A stretch of 20,638 bases of DNA, from NCBI GenBank assembly GCA_003427395.1, contig BFEA01000722.1:106721-127358 (forward strand), written 5' to 3'. The notes under the pieces are model-generated. The model was not told where the DNA came from, searched no databases, and worked only from the letters and a program-made list of their open reading frames with translations. The stretch is from Chara braunii. Lineage: Eukaryota; Streptophyta; Charophyceae; Charales; Characeae. How positions within the stretch are numbered: position 1 is the stretch's first letter; each line of letters starts with the position of its first letter. Of the stretch, positions 1-8,242 are shown in pieces. Both the position numbers and the translations under genes were made by a program.

Positions 1-36
1 GTGCGTGTGTGTGCGTGCGCGTGTGCGCGTCTGTGT
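1..36. repeat. Alternating GT/GC low-complexity tract
   Basis: The window opens inside an almost perfect alternating purine-pyrimidine stretch (GTGCGTGTGT, GCGCGTGTGC). This is an imperfect GT microsatellite with GC interruptions and probably continues upstream. Such DNA can adopt Z form. No gene is visible between it and about position 195. Confidence 0.7.
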
Positions 37-194
37 TCGAAGCCTGCTGTAGGACCGTCACCTGGCCCATGTGCCCACCAGTACTCCGATTGTCCCCCTT
101 GCACCACTCGTCAGTGTTGCCTCACTAGTAACCTGGGCCCAGGGGCGTGAATTCTCTATGTGAAAAATTCAAACTTGGGAGCGAATTGAGCTGC

Positions 195-480
195 CTGCTG
201 TGGTTAGATCTCTCTCCCCTTTCTTTAAGGGGAGAAGGTCGGTGCGGGACTGCGGGAGGGCACCTTTTTTTTCCTGGTCCTTTTTTGGGGCTGGGGCAAC
301 TGGACCCAGACCTGTGTTTTTCCCATCTCTCAGTGCCTGCACAGCTGGACTTATGAGGGCGGGAAGGGGGGAGGGCCATATTTTGTGGATGGTCGAAGAT
401 CCAGAAGACACGAAATTCGCGGCTGGTTCAAGGGATTTCCAAGGGTCCAAAAGATACCAAATTTGGCGCACAGCAACCTG
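195..480 (+). repeat. GC-rich dispersed repeat, diverged copy (copy C)
   Basis: The segment shows a G-rich head (GCGGGACTGCGGGAGGGCACC), a T-rich middle (TTTTTTTTCCTGGTCC), then GGGGCTGGGGC. Further on comes GGGCCAT, then a GGATGGTCGAAGA stretch. The order of blocks matches the better copy at 7590-7860, which has GGGGACTCGGGACAGGGCCC, a T-rich middle, GGGCTGGGCCC and GGGCCATCTACTGGCTGG. Reading frames across it on both strands look like repeat translation, so I do not call a gene. Homology to the 7590 copy is judged by eye and is weak. Confidence 0.35.
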
Positions 481-835
481 AACTAAAACAAAGACAGGCA
501 AAGAAGAAAAAACAGAAAAACATAAGATTCGGCCAACAAATCATGCTTCAGTGTTTTACACGGTTCACCCCGCGACATGAGCTGGCTTCACTCGCCCTCC
601 CAAGCTGGCTTAGGTGGACCCAAACCCAATCCCATCATTTGTGGGTCGGGTGGGTGCAAGTGGGTGCTGCTCTGGACACCTGGCGCCCACCTTTGATTGT
701 ATGACAAGTTGAGACCGGGGTCGAGAGCCAGGGAAGGGATCGGAGGGTAGAGACAAAATGTGCACAAACTTATGAATGTAGCAGTTTTCCAATACCATTA
801 GTTTCTTTAGTGCAAAAAACTACTCTTTGTTTCAG
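480..835. other. Stretch without a supported feature
   Basis: I see no recognisable gene or repeat here. The last 25 bases form a pyrimidine-rich tract ending TTTCAG, which would serve as the splice acceptor of the candidate exon that follows. Confidence 0.4.
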
Positions 836-1228
836 GCCTCCAAACTGTTGTGTTGCATATCAGACACATCATTCCCCGCAGATTGATCTACTAATCCGCC
901 TGACACCGGCAGCAGCTATGACATTGATTGCATGGCCGATCAAGATTCATAGAGGTGAGTCAGGGGACGATCACAACAACACCACGAAGTCCGCTTTCAG
1001 CATCCCACTACTAGCTCAGTGAAATGGGCCTTTGAATTGTTTCATACTATGAGCAAGCACGAGGAGGTATACGAAGTATTACGAACCACAGTTAGGAAGA
1101 GTAAAAGTTTTTCGGAGAATCTCGAAGCAAGGCCGGCGGGAGTGAAAGGACTTCGTGTTCTCAACGGTCCCATTCCCAGTTCCTTTTCTGAGTCCCAGAG
1201 TCCCGTGTACAATAGTACCTTCTGTTAG
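836..1228 (+). CDS. Candidate 3' end of a two-exon gene, unrecognised protein
   Basis: Proposed exons are 836-954 and 1020-1228, with a 65-bp intron. The first exon follows CTCTTTGTTTCAG and ends at GAG|GTGAGT, a near-consensus donor. The second follows CTAGCTCAG. Only one frame is open through exon 1 (39 codons, beginning PPNCCVAYQTHH). It ends in phase 1 and joins without a stop to the 69-codon frame of exon 2 (KWAFELFHTMSKHEEVYEVL onward, ending YNSTFC, TAG at 1226). An AATAAA lies 32 bases after the stop. The middle of exon 2 is charged (KHEEVYEV, TVRKSKSFSENLE) and reads like protein. No domain is recognised. A phase match alone has about a one-in-three chance, and upstream exons are not identified, so this may be a fossil or a chance arrangement. 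Confidence 0.27.
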
Positions 1229-1259
1229 GTAGGTTAGTTAGCTCAAGTCCGGTAGCCCC

Positions 1260-1265
1260 AATAAA
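1260..1265 (+). promoter_or_regulatory. Possible polyadenylation signal AATAAA
   Basis: AATAAA stands 32 bases beyond the TAG of the candidate exon at 1020-1228, a usual position for a 3'-end signal. Hexamers of this kind also arise by chance, so its weight depends on the exon model. Confidence 0.25.
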
Positions 1266-1384
1266 TCCAGTAGGTCTGTCTTTCAAGTCAATCAAGTCAG
1301 TCAACAAGTCGGCAGCTCAGTTCCATGAAAGCCAGAGAAGCTTCCCGATGCACCAAAGGCCTACAGCGGCCAACAAGAGCAGGT

Positions 1385-1570
1385 ATTGGTTTGGGAACTC
1401 CAAGATTGGGATCTGCAGCAAAGTACAATAGTCCAGTGACCACAAGGCATCAAAACAGTTTCCATTCGAGCTTGCTGCGGAAGCGCTGTTGCAGTCTTGT
1501 GCTACCAAGCGCTGAGTGAGCTTGAGAGGTTGTGGTCTACAGTAGTAAACAGCACCGGGCGCCATATCTT

Positions 1571-1626
<56 letters not shown>

Positions 1627-1635
1627 TGAAGTGAG

Positions 1636-1670
<35 letters not shown>

Positions 1671-1800
1671 CCATACATGTTTTTGATGTTGCTGGTGGTC
1701 ACAGCAGCCCCTGTATCATACGACTTGGTTGTGCAAGACTTCGATTCTCCAAACAATTCTCCAAGTCTTATCATCTCGTGTTTGTTTCTATCTCCTGTGT
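1385..1800 (+). repeat. Diverged direct repeat, first copy (partner 2085-2450)
   Basis: Blocks recur in the same order in both copies. These are TTTGGGAACT, then GGAAGCGCTGTTGC(A/G)GTCTTGTG, a GA tract, then an AGACTT/CCAA-rich block ending TTATCATCTC. The GCGCTGTTGC block is at about 1481 here and 2164 in the partner. The copies are separated by about 680 bp and are diverged with indels. No conserved reading frame links them, so this is non-coding duplicated DNA or an old transposon fragment. Confidence 0.55.
1571..1668 (+). repeat. Compound microsatellite (TG)12-(AG)14-spacer-(AG)15
   Basis: A pure (TG)n tract at 1571-1594 passes directly into (AG)n at 1595-1622. A 16-base spacer (ATCTTGAAGTGAGATC, itself with GATC/ATCT ends) is followed by a second (AG)n at 1639-1668. 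The Arg-Glu repeat reading frame through it is an artefact of the dinucleotide. Confidence 0.95.
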
Positions 1801-2084
1801 GAGCTTTGGCATGATGAAGTGCAATCTTGTTGCGGTGAAGGAATTTCATGCGTCATAGAAGCCCCAGTCTCAGTTCCAAGTCACTGATCCCATGGAACGT
1901 AGTTCCAACCTGTAGGAGTCGTTGGCCCGTCTGTACAGCAATGGGTAGGTCCTGCAGTAGGTTAGAAATCTGGTAGGCCAAGTTTGTTACTTGTCAGTGC
2001 AGCTGAGTACCAGGAAAGTCCGTGAAATCTCTGGATGGGCAGGAAGCAGACCACACCCAGCAGGATTTTGGGGACTGGCCCAGA

Positions 2085-2297
2085 ACGATCCAAATTTGGG
2101 AACTGCTGCAAGTTGGATAAGGCCTGCATCAGCAGAATGTCAGTGTACTTTCAATTTGTGTGGAAGCGCTGTTGCGGTCTTGTGGCGTTTTCATGCAACG
2201 GGCTAGGCTGAGGGGCAAGAGCAGTTAGTTGGTTGCAGCGTAGTGCCATAGCTTAGTCAAGAGAGAGGAAGAGAGAGGGATTCAGGACATGTGTGTC

Positions 2298-2346
<49 letters not shown>

Positions 2347-2450
2347 CTGAGTGGGCTTGGTGGCCCCAAGCATGCATACGTGAGACTTGCTGTATAAGAC
2401 TTTGTACCTTCCAGTAATTCCGAAGTGTTATCATCTCATATGCCAGTGTG
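2085..2450 (+). repeat. Diverged direct repeat, second copy (partner 1385-1800)
   Basis: It holds TTTGGGAACTGCTGC, GGAAGCGCTGTTGCGGTC, a GA tract and TTATCATCTCATA in the same order as the partner. The GA microsatellite therefore sits at the same relative place in both copies and was probably present before duplication. Confidence 0.55.
2303..2340 (+). repeat. (GA)19 microsatellite
   Basis: This is an uninterrupted GA dinucleotide tract of 38 bases, preceded by shorter GA-rich pieces (GAGAGAGGAAGAGAGAGGG at about 2261). Confidence 0.95.
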
Positions 2451-2785
2451 CTCTCTTGCATGCAAGGTTTGATTGTGATCGAGAGTGAATCGTGAGTGTG
2501 AAGCCATGTGTCAAGTGTGGGGTCGTTGACAAGCTGTGTTAATCTGTGGGTCCATTGCACCGCGTCCATAAGGTTGATTTTCCTGTCGATTTTCAAACGA
2601 AAAAAAGAAGGATCTCATTTTAGTGTGGCCTCTTGTGTGCAAGGTTTAATGAGATTCAAGAGTGAATCGGGAGTGTGAAGGCATGTGTGAAGTGTTGGGT
2701 CATTGCAGTGGCGTGAGAAGCTGTGTTATCCATTGCACCTCATCCATAAGGTTGATTTCTTGTCAAACTGAAGAAAAAACGAGAA
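2446..2785 (+). repeat. Tandem duplication, period 177 bp
   Basis: Unit 1 starts at 2446 and unit 2 at 2623. Shared blocks include TGCAAGGTTTRATKRGATC, AGAGTGAATCG.GAGTGTGAAG, AAGCTGTGTTA, TCCATTGCACC and CATAAGGTTGATTT. The units differ by scattered substitutions and small indels, so the event is old. No reading frame is conserved across both. Confidence 0.85.
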
Positions 2786-3175
2786 TAGATGGCATAACTG
2801 TTACGTCATTTGTCTTCCACTGGTTGGGGGAATAACGCGGGCTTCAGTTGTTTGCCCACTGAATGCTGACTGCTGTGGGACCATTGCTTTTTTCTGTGGC
2901 TTTACAATCACCCCTCGATTTGTCAGATCATCCGATTGGCAAACAAGCTCCCAACTGGTGACATCAACGCAAATACTGGCACATCCTTGGCAGGCGCGCA
3001 GGATGAGTTTGACCCTGATGACCTGACCTGACTTCTCTTCCTAGTGAAGCTGAGTCTGAGTTTTCTTCCATCGCATCGCAATCAGGTAGCCATCAGTTCT
3101 AGTCCGATGACCACATGGAAGTGCAGATATATCAGACAATGGCATCTGTTTCCTTTTGCAGCTTCACAGATCTGC
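2786..3175. other. Stretch without a supported feature
   Basis: Mixed-composition sequence. A frame opens at 3044 (KLSLSFLPSHRNQVAISSS) and runs into the Kazal-like segment below, but its N-terminal part has no recognisable motif. Nothing else is visible. Confidence 0.4.
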
Positions 3176-3330
3176 CGAGGTGCGTGTCTGCATACGTGTC
3201 CTTCCCCCTCGGACCCCCTGTGCTGCCCCGTTTGTAAGGAGGTCGGGATTACCTGCAACTTTACCCCATCTCAGGTGCCCGTTGTGCGCAACAGGCAACT
3301 TCCTTCTTGCCCCAAACATAAACACGTGGT
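3176..3330 (+). pseudogene. Degenerate Kazal-like (serine protease inhibitor) domain
   Basis: The + frame starting 3176 reads RGACLHTCPSPSDPLC, then CPVCKEVGITCNFT. Kazal domains inhibit serine proteases through a small disulfide-knotted fold whose second and third cysteines are usually separated by seven residues, followed by PVCG.DG.TY.N. Here C-P-S-P-S-D-P-L-C has that seven-residue spacing (codons 3197 and 3221), and PVC...GIT.N resembles the central motif. After 3266 the match continues in the next frame as HLRCPLCATGN, which resembles the cysteine that follows in the family. This suggests a frameshift. The expected Tyr is Cys and an extra CPVC is present. It is probably a dead fragment. 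A chance Cys-rich frame cannot be excluded. Confidence 0.33.
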
Positions 3331-3339
3331 GTAAACGAA

Positions 3340-3885
3340 TACAATGCATAGGGTGCGTTTTATTCGAACTGCCCTAAATTTCAAATACGATGCGTATGCG
3401 GTCGATTCGATTTTTTTTTCAAGTTTTGAAACTCGAATACAACGGATATGCGTTACGTCCGGGGGAAGAAGGTAGTGTTGCGCATGTATGTGTGGAGTGA
3501 AGCAAGTGGACACCTGTGAAGGAGAAGAGGAGAGACTGCACAGCAATGGTAACGAATGACATGAAAGCAGGGGGAAATTCCCATTTGTGGCAGAAGTCAG
3601 TCAGCAGTGCGCTGGCCTCTTCANTAGTCCAGTGTGACCAGGTACGTGCAGAAGGTGTTTTGACCAGAGTCCCGCTTTGGATGGGAGACCTATGTTTCAA
3701 AAGCCTGACTGTTGCAATCACGCTAGCTTTGTGTACATAATTGGTAGACGGCGAGAAGCTTGTAGAAAACGGAGGAAAGTGGAATTCGGGAACCCAGCTC
3801 TTTGCATTTATTGCTTTATGGCTAGCACACAGACATGGGACATTGTTTAGAAATTTTGAATGCCCTTGCAAGGTACGAGTGGGAA
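3340..3885. other. No firm feature; one undetermined base and weak minus-strand protein-like segment
   Basis: Base 3625 is N. A minus-strand frame stays open from about 3970 to 3419 and contains WSHWT.EEASALL near 3640-3590, which faintly recalls the start of Myb/SANT-like helices. The rest has no recognisable content. On the + strand two donor-like sites (CAG|GTACGT at about 3640 and AAG|GTACGAGT at about 3872) stand without convincing exons. I call no gene. Confidence 0.3.
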
Positions 3886-4010
3886 GCAGGCCTAGCTCAG
3901 TTGGTACACCCCTGAAGGTCCTGAACTGTTGAAATACAGACCAGGTGGTGCGGAGGAATTCGAACTCCACTCCACTAGAAGCTGATGAGTAAAATATTAC
4001 AATTCAGAAG
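3886..4010 (+). repeat. tRNA-derived SINE-like repeat (head and body)
   Basis: The 5' part reads GCAGGCC then TAGCTCAGTTGG (3893-3904), which fits the polymerase III A box and a tRNA D arm. At 3957-3968 AATTCGAACTCC resembles a B box. The A-to-B spacing of 64 bases is longer than in an ordinary tRNA. The 3' side cannot pair with the 5' acceptor bases and the D stem is broken, so this is not a working tRNA gene. Between the boxes lies GAACTGTTGAAATACAGACC (3923-3942), which recurs with one change at 10185-10204, together with the downstream body. A dispersed tRNA-headed retroposon is the simplest reading. Confidence 0.5.
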
Positions 4011-4173
4011 CAGCGCAGCGCCCATTTGTTTTCGTTTTGGTCACCAGCTTTTAAATCAAGCTGCGAACCGACCACTATCTTTCCCTGCGCTTTGTTTTGA
4101 GCGTTGGTTGTAGAAAAAAAACATCCGGCATTCTATCGAAACTTTGAAAGTAATTGTGGAGTCCATTTTCATG

Positions 4174-4387
4174 TGGTTTCTCCCCTTAGCATAGCTCGGT
4201 AGCCTTCGGGTATCAGACTTACCCTCTCACTGATTACTTGCAAACTTGTGCCTCGTCACCTTTCTGCCACCAATATCTCATGGTTTCTCCCCTTAGCATA
4301 GCTTGGTAGCCTACGGGTATCAGACTTACCCTATCACTGATAACTTGCAAACTTGTGTCTCGTCACCTTTCTGCCACCAATATCTCG
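4174..4387 (+). repeat. Tandem duplication, period 107 bp
   Basis: Unit 1 (4174-4280) and unit 2 (4281-4387) start with TGGTTTCTCCCCTTAGCATA and end with CTGCCACCAATATCTC. They differ at only a handful of positions (such as GCTC/GCTT, CTTC/CTAC and ACCCTCT/ACCCTAT), so this is one of the younger duplications here. Each unit keeps a 17-base hairpin GGGTATCAGACTTACCC with a 5-bp stem and 7-base loop. No gene is recognised. Confidence 0.93.
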
Positions 4388-4605
4388 GTGTCAACCAAGT
4401 TGTAGCAGAAGGGAAATTAGCTGAGAGATGGAATGAAGTTCAGCGCATACTTCCACCCTTTTCCGTACAGTACCAAAGGTTCAGTCTGAGTATTACAGAT
4501 GAGGGGTATCCATGCTTATTAAATATAGCAACAGGTCTTTAAAAGCTGAGATAGGATATGTGATGGAAGGTCAAATATGTGTGTCAGTCTGAGCGGGTGG
4601 ACCGT

Positions 4606-4606
<1 letters not shown>

Positions 4607-4646
<40 letters not shown>
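4607..4646 (+). repeat. (GT)20 microsatellite
   Basis: A pure GT tract of 40 bases lies between GGACCGTG and AACCCGCATAATAAG. Confidence 0.95.
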
Positions 4647-4648
<2 letters not shown>

Positions 4649-4739
4649 CCCGCATAATAAGACATGATTACGGTATGATACGGAAACCACATCATAATCA
4701 AGCTCCAAAATAATATATCGGTGCACCTTGAGAATGAAA

Positions 4740-4893
4740 ACTTGTAGGCGTGGTGCAGACGCATCCGGTACTCGGAGGTGGGGACTGACTATGCCGGACT
4801 ACACGAGCAAGCTCAGGAACAAGAACTTGTAGGCGTGGTGCAGATGGAACCTATACTGTAAGGTGGGGAATGACTATGCCGGACTACATGAGC
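4740..4893 (+). repeat. Tandem duplication, period 85 bp
   Basis: ACTTGTAGGCGTGGTGCAGA starts at 4740 and again at 4825. Both units continue with AGGTGGGGA.TGACTATGCC and GGACTACA.GAGCA. The middle (CATCCGGTACTC versus GGAACCTATACTGT) has diverged. No reading frame is preserved. Confidence 0.9.
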
Positions 4894-4894
4894 A

Positions 4895-5295
4895 TCTATG
4901 CTCCCACTGCACTTTGCGGGCGAACTGGAACACACACGATCAAACAGACACCACAAGACGGGGAAAGGAAGCACAGTAAAGCAAAACAAAAGGCAAGGAG
5001 GCAATGACAACAAGCTGCAAAAAGGCACAAGGACCGGGGGGCACAGGGGAGGTGGGAGGGCAGACCATACATAAATGCAAAAAACAAGGAAAGACAAAAA
5101 AAATGCAATTACAGAAAAATACCTCAAGCATAAGACATCAGGCAACAACAAAATACAATAGGTGGAAGGGACGGGGGAGGCGGGAGGGCAGACGTCACTC
5201 AAACAGAGAAAGCATGCAAAGCAAAAATACAAGTCCCCCCAAAACAGCGAAGACCGAAAAAAATAAAAAAAATAAAAAAACGATGATGACAAGAT
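4895..5295 (+). repeat. Purine-rich low-complexity DNA with a 128-bp direct duplication
   Basis: The + strand is strongly A/G rich. GGGGAGG(T/C)GGGAGGGCAGAC occurs at 5046 and 5174, and the A-rich stretch behind each copy also matches loosely. The long minus-strand frames here translate to Leu/Cys/Phe-rich low complexity and are a by-product of composition, not a membrane protein. Confidence 0.65.
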
Positions 5296-5345
5296 TGTTT
5301 CGTCAGAGTTGCACCTACTCATCAGGAGGCTGAACCCTCGACAAT
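5293..5345 (+). repeat. Dispersed direct repeat, copy 1 (partner 6240-6292)
   Basis: TTGTTTCGTCAGAGTTGCAC, then CTCATCAGGAG and CTGAACCCTCGACAATC. The partner reads CTGTTTCGCGGGATCTTCAC, CTCATCAGGAG and CAGAACCTCGACAGTC. The pair lies about 950 bp apart, flanking the low-complexity region and the (TG)n tract. Confidence 0.6.
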
Positions 5346-5399
5346 CTGCGGAATCTCCATATTTGATGGTTTGGGTCATGAACCCTTTGACCCTTGTTG

Positions 5400-5880
5400 A
5401 AGGCAGACTGTCCCCAAGCGGAACATAGCAGCAGGCAGCAACCCTATGGAGCACCAGGCAACACAGTAGACGCAACAAGGCTGCACAACGCCAAAAACGA
5501 CTGCAAGGAACGACATGGCACACAAGGCATGCAGCGTGGCAACCGTGTAGTGAAGCACAAGCAACAGCACTGCAGAGGACGACAGGGCGAGCGGACCAGC
5601 AGGTCGGCAACCGTGGAGCGGAGCACAAGGCAGCAGCAGCAAGGCAACTAACCTACAGAGCACACAAGCAGCAAGCACGGAAGGCAAAACCAGCGGATGA
5701 GCAGCACGGCGGTGGAGCAGCGAAGCGCAAGGCAACACCAACAACACAGCCACACCGCACAACGAACACATTAACCTGCAAAGAGCCACATCCGAAGCAA
5801 GCGGGACAGGCAGCAGGGCAACGGCAGAGCGCAGACGAGGACGTCCACACATCCAACACGAAGCAAAGCAGCACATGACC
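5400..5880 (+). repeat. GCA/CAA-rich imperfect repeat region
   Basis: GGCAACCGTG.AG..GAGCAC-like blocks occur at 5538 and 5606 (68 bp apart), with a looser copy at about 5708. CAAGGCAAC and GAGCA words recur throughout. The composition gives long open frames on both strands (Gln/Arg-rich on plus, Cys/Leu-rich on minus), none of which shows a domain. I read it as a decayed minisatellite-like region. Confidence 0.5.
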
Positions 5881-6148
5881 TACTCACATCACGGTTAAAC
5901 CCCGCAGACTGTTGGTTCCCACCACCCACTGAGCCAGGGAGACACTCCGACGAGCATCCGTCATCACCCATAGGCAACACAGACATCCCGAACCGAGCGG
6001 CCCCCCTAAGAGTGCAGTTGGCACTCCAAACGAGGAACCTTCGACTGTTTGGCACTACTTGAGGGTGCTCAGTTGGGCACACAAAGAAAATACTTAGAAA
6101 AAATCAGAGGGAGGACAGAACAGGAAAAAGACTGACAGTCATAAAACT

Positions 6149-6151
<3 letters not shown>
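5881..6151. other. Stretch without a supported feature
   Basis: Mixed-composition DNA with no repeat partner found in the window and no convincing coding frame. Confidence 0.35.

Positions 6152-6196
<45 letters not shown>
6152..6196 (+). repeat. (TG)22 microsatellite
   Basis: A pure TG tract of 45 bases. The Cys-Val frame starting in it is an artefact. Confidence 0.95.
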
Positions 6197-6197
<1 letters not shown>

Positions 6198-6239
6198 ATG
6201 CTTGCCTTACACAACTCAAGAAAAGGATTGACCGTGCCA

Positions 6240-6292
6240 GACTGTTTCGCGGGATCTTCACTGACTCATCAGGAGACAGAACCTCGACAGTC
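6240..6292 (+). repeat. Dispersed direct repeat, copy 2 (partner 5293-5345)
   Basis: It shares TGTTTCG, CTCATCAGGAG and GAACC(C)TCGACARTC with the first copy, in the same order and with similar spacing. Just downstream the short motif CCTGAGAAAAGTAGT is repeated back to back at about 6350-6381. Confidence 0.6.
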
Positions 6293-6580
6293 GCTCAGGA
6301 TGCATTTGAATGATGGAGGACTTACCAGGTCATCCCAGCTTGGCAATACCTCTGAGAAAAGTAGTACCCCTGAGAAAAGTAGTTCACTTCACTCGCACCA
6401 ACCTGCAATCCTAGCAGACCCTGTGTCTGCGAGGAGGGGAAGGCGGAGCTGCTGGCCAGGCATTGATACAATGCTGGAGTTGCTCAAAGCATGTGTGTTT
6501 GTGTGTAGGTGGGTGGGTGTAGGGCCAGGTGGACAATTGACCATGGATGCACATACCTTCCTTCACATAATGTGTGTGCT

Positions 6581-6593
6581 GGGGGGGGGGGGG
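6581..6593 (+). repeat. G13 homopolymer in a GT-rich stretch
   Basis: Thirteen G residues are flanked by TGTGTGTGCT and ATGTATGTGTGTGCATGC. GGTGGGTGGGTG lies 70 bases upstream, so the + strand here is G4-prone. Confidence 0.9.
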
Positions 6594-6599
6594 ATGTAT

Positions 6600-7585
6600 G
6601 TGTGTGCATGCATCTGGGTGGATGGCAAAACAGACAAGAGAATTGGAGGGAGTCGTTTCAGCCCCGCACTCCATGCACATCATCAGGCTGTGCTTTATCT
6701 GTGCTGGATACTGAAAAGAGCAACAATGTGGTCATTGACGCTTGGTTGTAAGGATAGGGAGGTTCATGACGACGGAGGAGTTAGAACAGACATGGCACAG
6801 CAGAGCCTACACTTATCTCCTATTGCTCTTGGCATGGTGCTGCCCATCGGGTGTTGGACGTTCGCCTGACGCTAGAATGGTGGTGTACTGTGACTGCGAA
6901 TCATGCACTGCTCTGCCTGTAACCCTGCCACCAAGTCTGCTTCAGGCTGATCGCTCAATTGGTTTGCTCTAGCGCTTCTTGAACGGACAATCAGCAGTGA
7001 TGCAAATAGTGGAAATGTAAAGAGAAAAGAGGGGACAGGAGAATAGCAGAACACATTAACGCGTGACCAGTGAGAAAGGGGAGAAAAAGAGGAAAAGGCC
7101 GAAAAGGCGTAATACCCAAGATCCTTCTGTTTCGCGTACAGTCTATGTGAAAGTTTATTTTCAGGTGAATGCCATTTTCTCAGACATGACAAAAAATGAA
7201 TGAACAAGGAAAGAAAGAAAAGAAAAAAAGAAAAAAAAACAGATTGCTGCTGACTTTTGGACTCTGTTCAGCTCCAAGTTCTATGGAGGCCTCTATTCTG
7301 CCAAGGAAACTCGTGAGGAGTTGGTTCTGTTCTGTGCCTTACCTCTTTTCTGTGAATATTGGCAGAAGTTGGTGTGGCGATGAAGATGCCGGGGACCTCG
7401 TTCTGCCTTTCCGTCTGCGACCTTTATGATGTCAATCGGTGAGCCTCTTGGTGAGGCAAATGTTTCAGCTTGCATCCTTTCCCTGCTTTCTGTGGAAGAC
7501 GAATGTAGCTTGATGGACACCCCGGACTGGTCTGGTCCTCGAACCGCCGGTACATCTTTAGAATTTCGAATGAGCCTCTCTGAAA
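6600..7585. other. Long stretch without a supported gene
   Basis: The 6600-7000 part is ordinary mixed DNA. From 7015 to 7250 the + strand is purine-rich (AAAGAGGGGACAGG, AAGAAAAGAAAAAAAG). From 7260 to 7560 several short frames are open on both strands but show no motif. I find no internal duplication. Confidence 0.4.
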
Positions 7586-7589
7586 AGTT

Positions 7590-7860
7590 CGGGGACTCGG
7601 GACAGGGCCCGCGTGGGTCTGGGCGGAAGATCTTTTATTGTTTTTTTGTTCAGGGCTGGGCCCGGTGCCACCCCACAGCATGGGACTTCTTTTTTCCTAC
7701 CGGCCCTTTGGACGCCCGGCCCCGAGCCTCCAAAAATTTCAGGGGAGGTTTGATCAGATTCTCAACTTGGCCGGGGCCATCTACTGGCTGGTGGTTCAAG
7801 ACCACCAACAAAGGGGCATGGGCGCCTCTCTAGGGACTTCAAAGACCTGATACACTCATC
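7590..7860 (+). repeat. GC-rich dispersed repeat (copy A)
   Basis: It begins GGGGACTCGGGACAGGGCCC, passes through a T-rich middle (TTTTATTGTTTTTTTG) and continues CAGGGCTGGGCCCGGTGCC, then ACCCCACAGCATGGGAC. The same order is found on the minus strand at 9090-8993 (copy B), and more loosely at 195-480. After 7700 it is CCGG-rich (GCCCGGCCCCGAGCC, GGCCGGGGCCATCTACTGG). The frames through it translate to Gly/Arg/Pro/Trp-rich sequence typical of GC-rich repeats, so no gene is called. Confidence 0.6.
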
Positions 7861-8133
7861 AGGCAGGACGAGCCAGGAGTAGTTTCTGACTGGGACTGAT
7901 CGCCGCCCCCTCCCTGCAAAAATGGTAGGGGAGCCAGAGGTGTGGCACTAAGCCCCGGCAGCAACAGCAGCCAAAAGGGATGGAAACAAGGTCAGACAAA
8001 AGAACAGCAAACGCACAAGGCTGCTATTGAAGGGTGTCCATATCACCCCCAATAGCAGCCCGAGGCCTGCCGACGTCCAACAGGTTTGCAGTTGAAGGAC
8101 AGAAAACATGCACAGGAATGGGTAGCCAGTACT

Positions 8134-8240
8134 ACCGTCTTCACCTGAATAGAACGCCCGGTAATTATCACCGTATCTGGACTGAAAGTTGCACCAAATA
8201 CAGCTATAATGACCGGGTGTTCTACTCGGGTGAAGACGGT
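8134..8240. mobile_element. 107-bp foldback (inverted-repeat) element
   Basis: Left arm 8134-8168 and right arm 8206-8240 are inverted copies matching at 31 of 35 positions (left starts ACCGTCTTCACCTGAATAGA, right ends GGGTGAAGACGGT). A 37-base centre extends the symmetry weakly. GGTAGCCA occurs at 8121-8128 and 8238-8245, which could be a target duplication overlapping the right tip. As RNA it would form a stable hairpin with some G-U pairs. It has no coding capacity. A MITE-like foldback element is likely. A small-RNA precursor is possible but unsupported. Confidence 0.6.
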
Positions 8241-8242
8241 AG

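Noticed and set aside
1532-1858. Frame with Arg-Glu repeat
   Set aside because: Produced by the (AG)n microsatellite.
3886-3975. Functional tRNA gene
   Set aside because: The acceptor arm does not close, the D stem is broken and the A-to-B box spacing is 64 bases.
4208-4225. GGTATCAGA as a retrotransposon primer-binding site for initiator tRNA-Met
   Set aside because: Only nine bases match, no LTR end stands beside it, and the word is inside a duplicated hairpin unit.
4813-5876. Long minus-strand Cys/Leu/Phe-rich frames resembling a membrane protein
   Set aside because: They overlap in several frames and follow the purine-rich, CAA/GCA-rich composition of the opposite strand. No motif or conserved segment is seen.
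6153-6869. 238-codon + frame starting in the (TG)n tract
   Set aside because: It begins as Cys-Val repeat from the microsatellite, and the rest has no domain and is not supported by splice or polyA signals.
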